Shown here piece after piece: positions 52,377-60,257 of a stretch of 64,000 nt of DNA. Position 1 is the first letter of the stretch. Each line of letters begins with the position of its first letter. The stretch covers positions 62,001 to 126,000 of the forward strand of contig NZ_JADIKE010000038.1 of NCBI RefSeq assembly GCF_016904955.1. Direction: 5' to 3'. The notes under the pieces are model-generated. The model did no database searches and was not told where the DNA came from. It saw only the letters and a list, made by a program, of their open reading frames with translations. Position numbers and translations under genes: made by a program. Source of the stretch: Dyella flava (GTDB lineage: Bacteria; Pseudomonadota; Gammaproteobacteria; Xanthomonadales; Rhodanobacteraceae).

Positions 52377-52990
52377 GCGCTGGCATCTCCCGTGGTGCTG
52401 GCCCGGCAGTCGATCAGTTCGTGGTCGGTGGCGATGAAATCCAGCGTCACATCCCAGCTTTCCGGTGCGATCTCCGGTATTTCCTGAAAATCGTAGGCGA
52501 TGCCTACCAGCAGCGGCTCGGTGGGGCGCAGCTGGTCTTTGAGAAAGCTGAAGCTGCGGTCGTAATAACCGCCGCCGTAGCCGATCCGGTTGCCGCGACG
52601 GTCGAAGCCGAGCAGGGGCACCAGCACCAGGTCCAGTTGGAAAGGGGCGAACCACTCGTGCGGCGTTACCGGTTCAGGAATGCCGAACCGATTGGGCTGT
52701 ACCTCGTCCCCGGCCGCCCAGGGCGCGAAACGCAGCAGGTTGTCCTGGCCGATCAGCGGCAGCAGGAATTGCTGGCCCCGGGTCGCCAGGGGCGGAATCA
52801 CCAGGTTGAGCGGCAGTTCGCCGTCGCAGGCCCAGTAGCCGGCCACGCGGTGATCCGTATGGTATTCGGGAAGGTGTTCCAGGCTGCGCCGCAGGCCCTG
52901 AGCGGCAACCATGCGCTGGGGCGGGGTCAGTGCGCGGCGGCGCTCGGCGAGTCGCTGGCGCAGTTCACGGCGTCGTGCGGCGGTATCCAC
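52373..52990 (-). CDS. fau: 5-formyltetrahydrofolate cyclo-ligase
   Basis: 205 aa starting with GTG at 52990, with TAGGAG nine bases upstream. Motifs: an N-terminal RRRELRQRLAERRRALTP basic helix, GRRGNRIGYGGGYYDR-type ATP/Mg loop (DRRGNRIGYGGGYYDR) and LVGIAYDFQ. It converts 5-formyl-THF to methenyl-THF. As in other bacteria it follows ssrS, and 6S RNA processing may affect its expression. The leader before the GTG contains copy 2 of the sspB-type repeat. Confidence 0.94.
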   Translation of the reverse strand: MDTAARRRELRQRLAERRRALTPPQRMVAAQGLRRSLEHLPEYHTDHRVAGYWACDGELPLNLVIPPLATRGQQFLLPLIGQDNLLRFAPWAAGDEVQPNRFGIPEPVTPHEWFAPFQLDLVLVPLLGFDRRGNRIGYGGGYYDRSFSFLKDQLRPTEPLLVGIAYDFQEIPEIAPESWDVTLDFIATDHELIDCRASTTGDASA

Positions 52991-53012
52991 GTCGCGCGTC
53001 TCCTAGGAGTGT

Positions 53013-53074
53013 TCTGATCGATGCTGCGCAGGCGTCACCGGCGCTGTCCGTTTGCAGGCCCCAGGGCCAGCGGC
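53013..53074 (-). repeat. Leader-like repeat upstream of fau (copy 2)
   Basis: Minus-strand match to 26932-26993, 51 of 62 positions by eye, located between 6S RNA and fau. A further shared segment CTTCTGGACATCA occurs near each copy (about 26838 and 53099 on the plus strand), though the order and strand relative to the core differ. Confidence 0.75.
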
Positions 53075-53181
53075 GCACGCGGGGAGGGCATAGCAAGCCT
53101 TCTGGACATCATGGCACCTGGGCTGAACCGGTCAGAGTATCCACTAACTACGCCCACGGATTCCCGGTTGGCGATCCGCTC

Positions 53182-53208
53182 CCCGGAAGCCGTGGTACGG
53201 CTTCCGGG
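53182..53208 (-). other. Strong hairpin between ssrS and fau
   Basis: Perfect 12-bp arms CCCGGAAGCCGT and ACGGCTTCCGGG with a 3-nt loop, extended outward by ATTCCC/GGGAAT. It lacks a T tract, so it may be a processing or stability element at the 3' side of 6S RNA. Confidence 0.6.
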
Positions 53209-53221
53209 CTGGGAATGAGGT

Positions 53222-53411
53222 GGCGTGAACCGCGATGCCGCTGCCCACCAAACGACCTTGATCCGAGTGGGATCAGGTGGGAGGGAGATCAAGGCTTCGA
53301 GGCTTTCCGCTCGCGGCGGACATGCACAACAGCCTTAAGTAACCGTCCCGGGGCCGTATATAGGAACAAGGCAAATGTAAGAGTGTGCTGGCGCACACCG
53401 CAGAAAACGCC
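53222..53411 (-). ncRNA. ssrS: 6S RNA
   Basis: About 190 nt on the minus strand between zapA and fau, the conserved ssrS position. The 5' and 3' ends pair as GGCGT/ACGCC and CTGCGGTG/CATCGCGG (all eight positions pair with two G-U). The interior has the signature GTGTGCATG ... GAAGCCTTG and ends CAGCGGCATCGCGG, matching the E. coli GTGAGCATG ... GAAGCCTTA ... GGCGGCATC pattern. 6S RNA binds sigma70 RNA polymerase in stationary phase. Ends are estimated from the stem. Confidence 0.88.
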
Positions 53412-53416
53412 GTTGA

Positions 53417-53755
53417 CTATTTTAGTTGCGCGTCGAGTGCGGCTTCAAGCTTGCGACGTAAAGTCGCCAAACCTTCAGCGATGCCAGGTTCAGACATGTT
53501 GTTGTCGGAACTGACCGCAGGACGCTTCTGCAATTGCAAATACTCGTGCGTGATGCTGATGGCGGCGAGCACGGCCAAGCGATCAAAACCCGGCGTCTTC
53601 GCATGTGCGCGCAATTCACGCATCTTGCGATCGAGAAAGCTTGCCGCTTCCAGCAAGCCTTCGCGCTCTTCCGGCGGACATGCAATCAAGAATTCGCGAT
53701 CGATCAGCCGCAGTGCAACCGGTTCGTTGGTGGTCGTACTGATGACGTCAGCCAT
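53417..53755 (-). CDS. zapA: Cell division protein ZapA
   Basis: 112 aa. The ZapA N-terminal globular part (VALRLIDREFLIACPPEEREG) and a C-terminal coiled coil (about 60-110) are visible. ZapA crosslinks FtsZ filaments at midcell. Its start overlaps the end of the TIGR02449-like gene by 8 bp. ssrS follows immediately. Confidence 0.95.
   Translation of the reverse strand: MADVISTTTNEPVALRLIDREFLIACPPEEREGLLEAASFLDRKMRELRAHAKTPGFDRLAVLAAISITHEYLQLQKRPAVSSDNNMSEPGIAEGLATLRRKLEAALDAQLK
53419..53424 (-). promoter_or_regulatory. Probable -10 box of ssrS, overlapping the zapA stop
   Basis: TAAAAT on the minus strand, seven bases before the predicted 6S 5' end (53411). The zapA stop codon TAG uses its last base plus the next two. 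No clear -35 was identified. Confidence 0.5.
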
Positions 53756-53972
53756 TGTTCTCGAGCGCCTTGAGTCGTTGGATCATGGCCTCAACCCGGC
53801 TACGCGCCTGTTCGTTGCGAGCCAACAAGCCGGCGCGTTCATTGGCCAATTGTTCCTGGCTATGGCGCAGGCTGCGATTTTCTTCGGTCAACCGATGCAC
53901 ATGCTCAAGCAGCCGATCAAGCTGCTGGCTTAGGGCGGCAAGCTCGTACTGGGCGGTGTCGGGTGTTTTCAT
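53748..53972 (-). CDS. TIGR02449-like small coiled-coil protein, ZapB-like
   Basis: 74 aa, coiled coil for nearly its full length (ALSQQLDRLLEHVHRLTEEN with leucine heptads, then ARNEQARSRVEAMIQRLKAL). The family sits directly upstream of zapA in many gammaproteobacteria, and a ZapB-like role in division is likely but not shown. First gene of the division/6S/fau unit. Confidence 0.9.
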   Translation of the reverse strand: MKTPDTAQYELAALSQQLDRLLEHVHRLTEENRSLRHSQEQLANERAGLLARNEQARSRVEAMIQRLKALENNG

Positions 53973-54073
53973 GGCCCGAACTATATCAGGACGCCGACAG
54001 AAATCTGCGGCCCGGAACGCCTGGCTGTGCCAGTGGATTAAACTTGTGCTTTGACCGTTGAAGGAGTTCCGCG

Positions 54074-54637
54074 ATGACCGCCCCCGACCTGATCGGTCAT
54101 GACGAGTTGGACGATGTCATCGCGCACCTGCGCCTGGCTCTCAGCCCTAGTGAGTTTCACGGTTCCCTATGCGGCTTCCTGGCCGGGAACGGCCGGTTGG
54201 GACGTCGGCCGTTGCTGGAAGTGCTGCAGTTGGATGCAGGCGGTGTCAAGGTTGCCCCGGTCGATCAGGCCGTTCTGGATCAGTTGGTACGCCAGAGCCA
54301 AGCCGAACTGGAGGATTCCGAACTGGGTTTTGAACCATTGCTACCGGCCGATGATCGCCCCTTGCCAGAACGTGCCGATGCGTTGGTCGACTGGTGCCGC
54401 GGTTTCCTGGGCGGTTTCGGTCTTGGCGGTCCCGATATGCTTGAGCGGCTTTCGAACGAGGGCAAGGAAGTCCTGCGCGATCTTGGCGCCATCGCCTCGG
54501 CGTCGCTTGATTTTGGCAATGAAGACGAAGACGAGGATGCCCTGATCGAGGTCCATGAGTTCGTCCGCATGGCCGCCATGTTGTTGTTTACCGAATGCCG
54601 CATTCCCAACCAGCCTTCCAGCGACACCTTGCATTGA
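54074..54637 (+). CDS. ygfB: UPF0149 family protein YgfB
   Basis: 187 aa. The UPF0149 pattern is visible in SEFHGSLCGFLAGNGR and WCRGFLGGFGLGG, with an acidic C-terminal NEDEDEDALIEV segment. Unknown biochemistry; in Pseudomonas YgfB has a regulatory role. It diverges from the zapA unit and is coupled to pepP by TTGA. Confidence 0.94.
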   Translation: MTAPDLIGHDELDDVIAHLRLALSPSEFHGSLCGFLAGNGRLGRRPLLEVLQLDAGGVKVAPVDQAVLDQLVRQSQAELEDSELGFEPLLPADDRPLPERADALVDWCRGFLGGFGLGGPDMLERLSNEGKEVLRDLGAIASASLDFGNEDEDEDALIEVHEFVRMAAMLLFTECRIPNQPSSDTLH

Positions 54638-55944
54638 ATATTGCCCTGGATGAATTCGCGCGCAGGCGCCGTCAGCTTATGAAAATGGCTGGCGAAGACG
54701 CGGTGGTGCTGATCGCCACCGCGCCCGAACGCATGCGTAATGCCGACGCGGCCTGGCCTTATCGCCAGGATTCGGATTTCCATTACCTCAGCGGCTTTCC
54801 CGAGCCTGACGCTGTATTGGCGCTGCTGCCCGGGCGGCAGCATGGCGAAGTCGTGCTGTTTTGCCGCGAACGCGATCCTGAGCACGAACGCTGGCACGGC
54901 CCATCGATTGGCACGGAGCGTGCGGTTGCCGATTACGGCATGGACGATGCCTTTCCCATCGACGATATCGACGACATCCTGCCCGGCATGATTGAAGGCA
55001 GGGGGCGTGTCTACTGTCATTTTGGGCGCGAGCCGCAATTCGATGCGCAGTTGCTGGGATGGATGCGCCGCTTGCGCCAATTGCGTGGTGGTGGCGTGGT
55101 CCCGAAGGAATTCGTGGCGTTGGGTCATCTGCTGCACGATTTGCGCTTGTACAAATCACGCGGCGAACTGAAGGTGATGCGGGCCTCCGCGGCGATTGCC
55201 GCCGAAGCGCATGTGGCGGCGATGACGCTGGCGCGGGCAGGGCGTCATGAATACGAGGTCGAAGCCGAGGTTTTGCGCATCATGCGCAGTCGCGGTGCGG
55301 TCGCGGCCTTTCCGCCGATTGTCGCGGGCGGCGTGAATGCTTGCACTATGCATTACGTCGCCAATCGTGCGCCGTTGAAGAGTGGCGATCTGTTGCTGAT
55401 CGACGCGGGCGCCGAGCTGGAATGCTATGCATCCGATATCAGTCGCACATTTCCGATCAATGGCCGTTTCAGTCGCGAACAACGCGCGCTGTACGAAGTA
55501 GTGCTTACCGCACAGCAGGCGGCCATTGATGAGGTGCAGCCGGGGCGTTCCTACAGCGCCGCGCACGATGTCGCCATCCATGTGATTACCGAAGGCCTGT
55601 GCGCGCTCGGTCTGCTCAAGGGTGATCCCGCCGAGGTGATTGCTCAAGGCAGCTATAAACGTTTCTACCCGGCCAAGACCAGCCATTGGCTTGGCCTGGA
55701 TGTGCATGACGTGGGTGATTATCGCGTCGATGGCGAGTCACGCGTGCTCGAGCCCGGGATGGTGCTTACGGTGGAGCCCGGTATCTATATTCCGCCGGAT
55801 GATATGTCGGTCCCCGAAGCATGGCGCGGCATCGGTATCCGCATCGAAGACGATGTGGCGGTGACGCGTGATGGTCATGAGGTGCTTACGGCTGGTGTGC
55901 CCAAGGAGCCGGAAGCGCTTGAGGCGTTGTTGGCGGCGCGATAG
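54634..55944 (+). CDS. pepP: Xaa-Pro aminopeptidase P
   Basis: 436 aa if it begins at TTG 54634, whose last two bases form the ygfB stop (TTGA); E. coli PepP is 441 aa and begins at the matching point (EFxRRRxxL). A longer frame from ATG 54595 adds 13 residues from the ygfB end and is less likely. Dinuclear metal ligands lie in LLIDAGAE (Asp), YASDISRTFP (Asp), SHWLGLDVHD (His), TVEPGIY and GIRIEDDV (Glu). It removes N-terminal residues before Pro. No SD precedes the TTG, which fits translational coupling. Confidence 0.92.
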   Translation: MNIALDEFARRRRQLMKMAGEDAVVLIATAPERMRNADAAWPYRQDSDFHYLSGFPEPDAVLALLPGRQHGEVVLFCRERDPEHERWHGPSIGTERAVADYGMDDAFPIDDIDDILPGMIEGRGRVYCHFGREPQFDAQLLGWMRRLRQLRGGGVVPKEFVALGHLLHDLRLYKSRGELKVMRASAAIAAEAHVAAMTLARAGRHEYEVEAEVLRIMRSRGAVAAFPPIVAGGVNACTMHYVANRAPLKSGDLLLIDAGAELECYASDISRTFPINGRFSREQRALYEVVLTAQQAAIDEVQPGRSYSAAHDVAIHVITEGLCALGLLKGDPAEVIAQGSYKRFYPAKTSHWLGLDVHDVGDYRVDGESRVLEPGMVLTVEPGIYIPPDDMSVPEAWRGIGIRIEDDVAVTRDGHEVLTAGVPKEPEALEALLAAR

Positions 55945-56223
55945 CGGCCGGGTCCGATGAGCATCGGGATACCCCTTCGCCATCACCGTCATTTCGAAGA
56001 AAGTTGATGCCGCGGATATTGCTGTCTATACAACTAGAGTTCTAGATATTTAGGGCCGCAAATCGCATGTGTGCGCGGCAGATGTGAACAATACGCCAAC
56101 GCGCTAAGCATGCGACTGTGATGAAGCGCAAAGCCCCGCGACGGTATTACGTCATGTCGCACGGTTGACATGTTCGCGCACGAGCATCGCGCAACATGTC
56201 CGTGCCGCCAGGAAGAATGCACC
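55945..56223. other. Intergenic region between pepP and the phospholipase gene
   Basis: 279 bp, AT-rich at 56020-56070 (TGTCTATACAACTAGAG, TAGATATTT), suitable for the phospholipase promoter. No gene or clear hairpin seen. Confidence 0.45.
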
Positions 56224-58317
56224 ATGCCGACTTCGATGAATCGCCGCAGGTTTTTGCAGTTGCTTGGAAGCACCGCGCTTGCCTCCGCGCTTCCCGCCAG
56301 CATCGCGCGTGCCCTGGAAATTCCAGCCAATCGACGGACGGGTTCCATTGAGGATATCGAGCACATCGTCATCCTCATGCAGGAGAACCGGTCTTTCGAT
56401 CACTATTTCGGCTCACTGAAAGGCGTGCGCGGGTTTGGTGATCCACGTCCGGTGAATCTGTCCAGCGGCAAATCGGTGTGGTATCAGCCCAACGGTTCGG
56501 ATTACGTGTTGCCTTTTCATCCCACTGCGCCGGATCTGGGCCTGCAGTTCCTGGAAGATCTCGCGCATGACTGGACGAGCACGCATGCGGCGTGGAACCA
56601 GGGTCAATACGATCAGTGGGTGCCGAGCAAAGGCACCACGACCATGGCGTACCTCACCCGCGACGATATTCCATTCCACTACGCGCTTGCGGATGCGTTC
56701 ACCGTTTGCGACGCCTATCACTGCTCGGTACTGGGCCCGACCGATCCGAACCGCTATTACATGTGGACAGGTTGGGTGGGTAATGACGGCGCGGGTGGCG
56801 GTCCGGTGATCGACAATGCCGAAGCTGGCTATTCCTGGTCCACTTACCCGGAAGTGCTGGAGAAAGCCGGTGTTTCGTGGAAGATCTATCAGGACATCGG
56901 CACCGGCCTGAATGCCGACGGTTATTGGGGCTGGACCGACGACGCCTATATCGGCAATTACGGCGATAACTCGCTGCTGTATTTCTTCCAATATCGCAAC
57001 GCGTTACCCGGCAGTCCCTTGTATCAAGGCGCGCGCACCGGCACCGATATCTCGGTGAGCGGTACCTTGTTCGACATCCTGCGCGCTGACGTGATGGGCA
57101 ATACCTTGCCGCAGGTTTCCTGGATTGCTGCGCCCGAAGCTTATACGGAACATCCGAACTGGCCGGCCAATTACGGTGCCTGGTATGTCTCGCAGGTGCT
57201 GGATGCGCTGACCAGCAATCCGGATGTTTTCAGCAAGACGGCGCTGTTCATCACCTTCGACGAAAACGATGGTTTCTTCGATCACATGGTGCCGCCTTGT
57301 GTGCCGCCGTCCAGTACGCAAGGTCAATCGACCGTCTCGATTGCCAACGAAATCTTCCCGGGCAGCAGCAGTTATGAAAGCGGACCCTATGGCATGGGGC
57401 CGCGTGTGCCGATGATCGTGGTATCGCCGTGGAGCAAGGGTGGCTGGGTTTGCTCGGAAGTGTTTGATCACACATCGCTGATCCGCTTTATCGAACGCCG
57501 TTTCGAAAAGCAGTATGCGGGCTTGCAGGAGCCCAACATCACGGCATGGCGCCGTACCGTCGCGGGCGATCTGACTTCCGCTTTCGATTTTTCGCGCCCG
57601 GACGGCGGCCTGCCTGCGTTGCCGAGCACCAGCGCGTATCAGCCGCCGAATGACCAGCGCTACCCGGACTACGTGCCGACGCCACCCAGCGATCAGAGCC
57701 TGCCGAATCAGGAGCCCGGCACCAAACCGGCGCGTGCGCTGCCGTATGAGCTGCACGCGACGGCGTTGTTCGGCGAATCGGGTAGTTTTGGTATCAAGTT
57801 GGAAAATACCGGGCGCGCGGGCGTTTGCTTCCACGTGCGTTCGGCCGCGGCGTCGAATGGGCCGTGGTACTACACCGTGGAAGCGGATAAATCGCTGGAC
57901 GCAGCGTGGCCGACGCAAGCGAGTTACGACTACAGCGTATATGGCCCGAACGGTTTCATGCGGCACTTCAAGGGTGATCTTTCATCCAGCAAGACGACCT
58001 TGCAGGTCGCGCTTCGCTATGACGTCAGTGACGGTAGCGTGGTCATGATTCTCGTCAACGAAGGTCACGATTTCTGCAACGTATCCGTGGAAAATGTGTA
58101 CAGCGGCGTATCACTTTCCTACGCCCTGCGCCCTGGTGAGCAGCAGGAAAGGAAATGGTATCTGGGCGATAGCTACGGTTGGTACGACCTGGTCGTGCGC
58201 GCCGATGCCCAGAACGGTTTCGTACAGCGTTTCGCCGGTCACGTGGAAACCGGCGTGCCGAGCCTGACCGACCCGGCGATCGCGCAGGTGCGCTGGCAGA
58301 ATCTGCAAAACGCCTGA
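56224..58317 (+). CDS. Phosphocholine-specific phospholipase C, Tat-exported
   Basis: 697 aa from ATG 56224 (AGGA upstream). The twin-arginine signal NRRRFLQ at residues 5-12 is followed by a hydrophobic core and ARA cleavage near residue 30. The catalytic domain (about 45-480) has MQENRSFDHYFGSLKGVRGF, DPNRYY and TFDENDGFFDH, as in Pseudomonas PlcH/PlcN (acid-phosphatase-like superfamily). Two C-terminal DUF756 domains (about 515-600 and 610-690) follow. It hydrolyses phosphatidylcholine and sphingomyelin outside the cell. Often phosphate-regulated; no pho box is claimed. Followed by a terminator. Confidence 0.92.
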   Translation: MPTSMNRRRFLQLLGSTALASALPASIARALEIPANRRTGSIEDIEHIVILMQENRSFDHYFGSLKGVRGFGDPRPVNLSSGKSVWYQPNGSDYVLPFHPTAPDLGLQFLEDLAHDWTSTHAAWNQGQYDQWVPSKGTTTMAYLTRDDIPFHYALADAFTVCDAYHCSVLGPTDPNRYYMWTGWVGNDGAGGGPVIDNAEAGYSWSTYPEVLEKAGVSWKIYQDIGTGLNADGYWGWTDDAYIGNYGDNSLLYFFQYRNALPGSPLYQGARTGTDISVSGTLFDILRADVMGNTLPQVSWIAAPEAYTEHPNWPANYGAWYVSQVLDALTSNPDVFSKTALFITFDENDGFFDHMVPPCVPPSSTQGQSTVSIANEIFPGSSSYESGPYGMGPRVPMIVVSPWSKGGWVCSEVFDHTSLIRFIERRFEKQYAGLQEPNITAWRRTVAGDLTSAFDFSRPDGGLPALPSTSAYQPPNDQRYPDYVPTPPSDQSLPNQEPGTKPARALPYELHATALFGESGSFGIKLENTGRAGVCFHVRSAAASNGPWYYTVEADKSLDAAWPTQASYDYSVYGPNGFMRHFKGDLSSSKTTLQVALRYDVSDGSVVMILVNEGHDFCNVSVENVYSGVSLSYALRPGEQQERKWYLGDSYGWYDLVVRADAQNGFVQRFAGHVETGVPSLTDPAIAQVRWQNLQNA

Positions 58318-58337
58318 ACCGGTACGATGTGATGACC

Positions 58338-58361
58338 AAGGGCGCCCGTTGCGGCGCCCTT
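58338..58361 (+). terminator. Hairpin between the phospholipase gene and pepQ
   Basis: AAGGGCGCC pairs with GGCGCCCTT around a 6-nt loop. It serves both convergent genes; T tract is short. Confidence 0.7.
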
Positions 58362-58385
58362 TGATCAGGTGTGCTGCGCTGTCCT

Positions 58386-59705
58386 TCAATTCAGCTTTGC
58401 GAAGGCCTCGCGCGTGAGATTTTCCGGTTCGCCGTGTGTACACACGACGTCATCCTCGATGCGAATACCGCCATAAGGACGGAAGGCATCGACCTTTGCC
58501 CAATCGACATCCTTGGCTTCCGGTTTGCTGCGCAGTTCTTCCAGCAACATGTCGATGAAGTACAGGCCCGGCTCGATGGTTACCACCATGCCCGGTTCCA
58601 GCACGCGCGTCATGCGCAGATACGGATGCCCTTCGGGGCGTGGAATGCTGCCGCCGTTTTCACTGGCCTGGAAGCCCGCCACGTCATGCACTTGCAAGCC
58701 GATCGGGTGGCCCAGGCCGTGCGGAAAGAAGGTGGCGCTGACGCCCGATTGCACGGCGCTTTCGGCGCTCATGCGAATCACCCCGTGCTCACGCAGCACA
58801 TCGGCCAGTACGTGGTGGGCATGGATGTGCAGCTCCGGATAGCTCTGGCCCGCTTTCACCTTGGCGACAAAACCAAGCTGCGCCTTTTCGACGCTATCGA
58901 TCAGGGCCTGGAATTCGCTGTGGCCGCTGGCGGCATAGGTGCGGGTGATATCGCTGGCATAACCAGCTGCGCTGCAGCCGGCATCGATCAGGAAAGAGCG
59001 GCTCTGCTTCGGCGGCAAGCGATCGAAGTTCGTGTAGTGCAGCACGGCGCCGTGTTCATTGAGGCCCACGATGCTGGCGTAGGGCAGCTCGGCGTCGATT
59101 TGCCGCGCGGCGGCGAGGTAGGCCATGTGAATGCCCAGTTCGCTCTCGCCGGCACGGAAGGCCTTTTCGGCCGCGCGATGCGCGCGCGTGCCGACGCGGC
59201 TGGCTTCACGCATCAATTCCAGTTCGTAAGGCGTCTTGTAGCTACGGTGCCAGTGCAGGTAGTCGAGCACCGGTTGCGGGTTGTTGACCTCTACACCGTC
59301 GATCTCGGGGCAATTGGGCGCGATCACCGCACGCTTGCCCTTCGGCAAGGCGGCGACGGCTTCGGTGGCGGTGCGGACGATGGTGATGTCGAATTGATCG
59401 ACCCAGTAACCGCTCGGTGCGGCCGGCACGACGTGCCAGTAATTGCGCGGCTGCACAAAGACCAGTTTCGGCTTGTGGCCGGGTGTGTAGACCACCCAAC
59501 TGCCGGGGGCGTCGGTCAGCGGCAGCCAGTGGCGGAAATGTGGATTGGCGACGAAGGGGTAATCCTGGTCGTCGAGAAATTTGCGCAACGGCGTGCTGGC
59601 GGAGATCAGCAGGTGATCAAAACCGCCCAGTGACAGGGCATTGTCGGTGCGCGCCCGCAACGTGGCGATGTGTTGGGCAAAGAGCGGAGCAAGATCGTGA
59701 CTCAT
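58386..59705 (-). CDS. pepQ: Xaa-Pro dipeptidase PepQ
   Basis: 439 aa from ATG 59705; the longer frame to 59798 is not conserved. The N-terminal domain and pita-bread domain have the five metal ligands in FLIDAGC (Asp), YASDITR (Asp), FPHGLGHPIG (His), TIEPGLYF (Glu) and GIRIEDDVV (Glu). It splits Xaa-Pro dipeptides in the cytoplasm. A second pita-bread enzyme in the window is pepP at 54.6 kb. Confidence 0.95.
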   Translation of the reverse strand: MSHDLAPLFAQHIATLRARTDNALSLGGFDHLLISASTPLRKFLDDQDYPFVANPHFRHWLPLTDAPGSWVVYTPGHKPKLVFVQPRNYWHVVPAAPSGYWVDQFDITIVRTATEAVAALPKGKRAVIAPNCPEIDGVEVNNPQPVLDYLHWHRSYKTPYELELMREASRVGTRAHRAAEKAFRAGESELGIHMAYLAAARQIDAELPYASIVGLNEHGAVLHYTNFDRLPPKQSRSFLIDAGCSAAGYASDITRTYAASGHSEFQALIDSVEKAQLGFVAKVKAGQSYPELHIHAHHVLADVLREHGVIRMSAESAVQSGVSATFFPHGLGHPIGLQVHDVAGFQASENGGSIPRPEGHPYLRMTRVLEPGMVVTIEPGLYFIDMLLEELRSKPEAKDVDWAKVDAFRPYGGIRIEDDVVCTHGEPENLTREAFAKLN

Positions 59706-59918
59706 ACGACATTCCGGCGGGGCTTTAGTCCGCCAGTGTAGCTCTTGAGGAAATGCGGGATGGCAAACAGGAACTGACGAAGCGCTCGGGCGCGGCATGA
59801 GCGTCTGCGCGGCACCGACGCAAGCTGGGATGACGGCAACACCGTGCTGAAACCTCGCGTTGGTTCGATTACAGAACCGGATCGGTAACGCCGTTCTTGA
59901 TTTCCGATTTCCGAAAAA

Positions 59919-60257
59919 TCAGGTCTGCTGTAGCCAATGATCGAGCTGCGTGGCATCAGCGCTGCCAATCGCGATGATCCGATATCCAGCCCAGGTTTGC
60001 CCCGGCGTGGCAGCCGGCTCGTGCCATTGTTCCTGGATGCCGATCTCGATAGTCGGAGCGGTGCCGTCGTGCCGTGGCAGCGGCAGGCTGACCTGGTACA
60101 CCGCTTCGCTGCGCGGCACGCGCTGGCCAATCAACAGCATGCCGTTGCTCGACAGATTGCCCAGATGCCCGAGCGGCTGGCCGGTGATGGAGTCGGTGAC
60201 CGCCACGCTGTAATCCGGACGCTTGCGTGGCGCGCGGCGTTGTTCGGGGGTATTCAT
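59919..60257 (-). CDS. PilZ domain protein coupled to a DUF1631 protein
   Basis: 112 aa from ATG 60257, which overlaps the DUF1631 stop as ATGA. The RRAPRKR N-terminal motif (RxxxR-type) and GNLSSNGMLL (a [D/N]xSxxG variant with Asn for Asp) form a PilZ site; the rest is the beta-barrel with EAVYQVSLPLP and QEQWHEPA. It is a likely c-di-GMP receptor, though the Asn substitution may weaken binding. Coupling suggests it works with the DUF1631 protein. Confidence 0.85.
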   Translation of the reverse strand: MNTPEQRRAPRKRPDYSVAVTDSITGQPLGHLGNLSSNGMLLIGQRVPRSEAVYQVSLPLPRHDGTAPTIEIGIQEQWHEPAATPGQTWAGYRIIAIGSADATQLDHWLQQT

